This document shows positions 6,039 to 6,146 of a stretch of 6,146 bases of DNA, piece after piece; position 1 is the stretch's first letter, and every line of letters begins with the position of its first letter. The position numbers were made by a program, and so were the translations under genes. Origin of the DNA: Verrucomicrobiota bacterium (lineage in GTDB: Bacteria > Verrucomicrobiota > Verrucomicrobiae > Chthoniobacterales > UBA10450); NCBI GenBank assembly GCA_005887855.1, contig VBQB01000030.1:1-6146 (forward strand). Direction: 5' to 3'. The notes beneath the pieces are model-generated. The model saw nothing but the letters and a program-made list of their open reading frames with translations. It searched no databases and was not told the DNA's origin.

Positions 6039-6146
6039 CTACTCGTGCAAGGCGATGCTGGCGCCCACCCAAGTGTTGTCGATGTTGAAATCGACACCCA
6101 TCATTTTGCCCTGGCTCATGCGCACCAGATTGTTCACGAGAATCGG
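6039..6146 (-). CDS. C-terminal end of an unrecognised protein, cut by the window edge
   Basis: Reading in from the right edge on the minus strand gives 35 uninterrupted codons and a TAG at 6039-6041. The peptide ends VDFNIDNTWVGASIALHE. Third positions are mostly G or C, as in the neighbouring genes, which supports real coding. The alternating pattern near the end would suit a beta strand, but I do not recognise the family. It converges on the serine hydrolase gene with only two bases between the stop codons, so any shared terminator must lie inside coding sequence. Confidence 0.5.
   Translation of the reverse strand, partial: PILVNNLVRMSQGKMMGVDFNIDNTWVGASIALHE

Noticed and set aside
5809..6097. 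Minus-strand frames overlapping the end of the serine hydrolase gene
   Set aside because: They overlap strongly supported coding sequence and use different frames from the better-supported partial gene ending at 6039.

Overview
This window is an ordinary chromosomal stretch from a Gram-negative-type bacterium. It holds six complete genes and the 3' end of a seventh. I find no mobile element, CRISPR array, RNA gene, defence island or new multi-gene system. The best guess at origin is a soil-type Verrucomicrobiota (Chthoniobacterales-like). The reasons are a CdsA with an altered signature, a 3D-domain lipoprotein of a type I associate with that phylum, few clear Shine-Dalgarno sites, and intergenic gaps filled with short interspersed repeats. 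This placement is inference from memory of related proteins, not a search.

Layout: cdsA (phosphatidate cytidylyltransferase, minus, 16-930) diverges from tdh (threonine 3-dehydrogenase, plus, 1068-2105). tdh converges on a minus-strand gene for a 3D-domain lipoprotein (2193-2936). That gene in turn diverges from kbl (glycine C-acetyltransferase, plus, 3137-4324). After a 78-base gap with two small GC hairpins come a DUF3303 protein (4403-4681) and, 17 bases on, an exported serine hydrolase of the beta-lactamase/PBP4-like class (4699-6036). A minus-strand reading frame entering from the right edge ends at 6039, two bases past the hydrolase stop.

Functionally, tdh and kbl together make the two-step threonine-to-glycine route: Tdh oxidises L-threonine to 2-amino-3-ketobutyrate, and Kbl splits this with CoA to glycine and acetyl-CoA. 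The two are often adjacent in one operon; here an oppositely oriented envelope gene sits between them, so they probably have separate transcription. cdsA (phospholipid precursor CDP-diacylglycerol), the 3D lipoprotein and the serine hydrolase all act at the cell envelope, but nothing shows that they work together.

The points most worth a second look are residue changes in the CdsA signature, a missing basic residue in the third motif of the serine hydrolase, a Thr/Arg-rich seven-residue repeat inside the 3D lipoprotein, and interspersed repeats that abut or supply gene ends (the tdh stop codon lies inside one, the kbl stop touches another).
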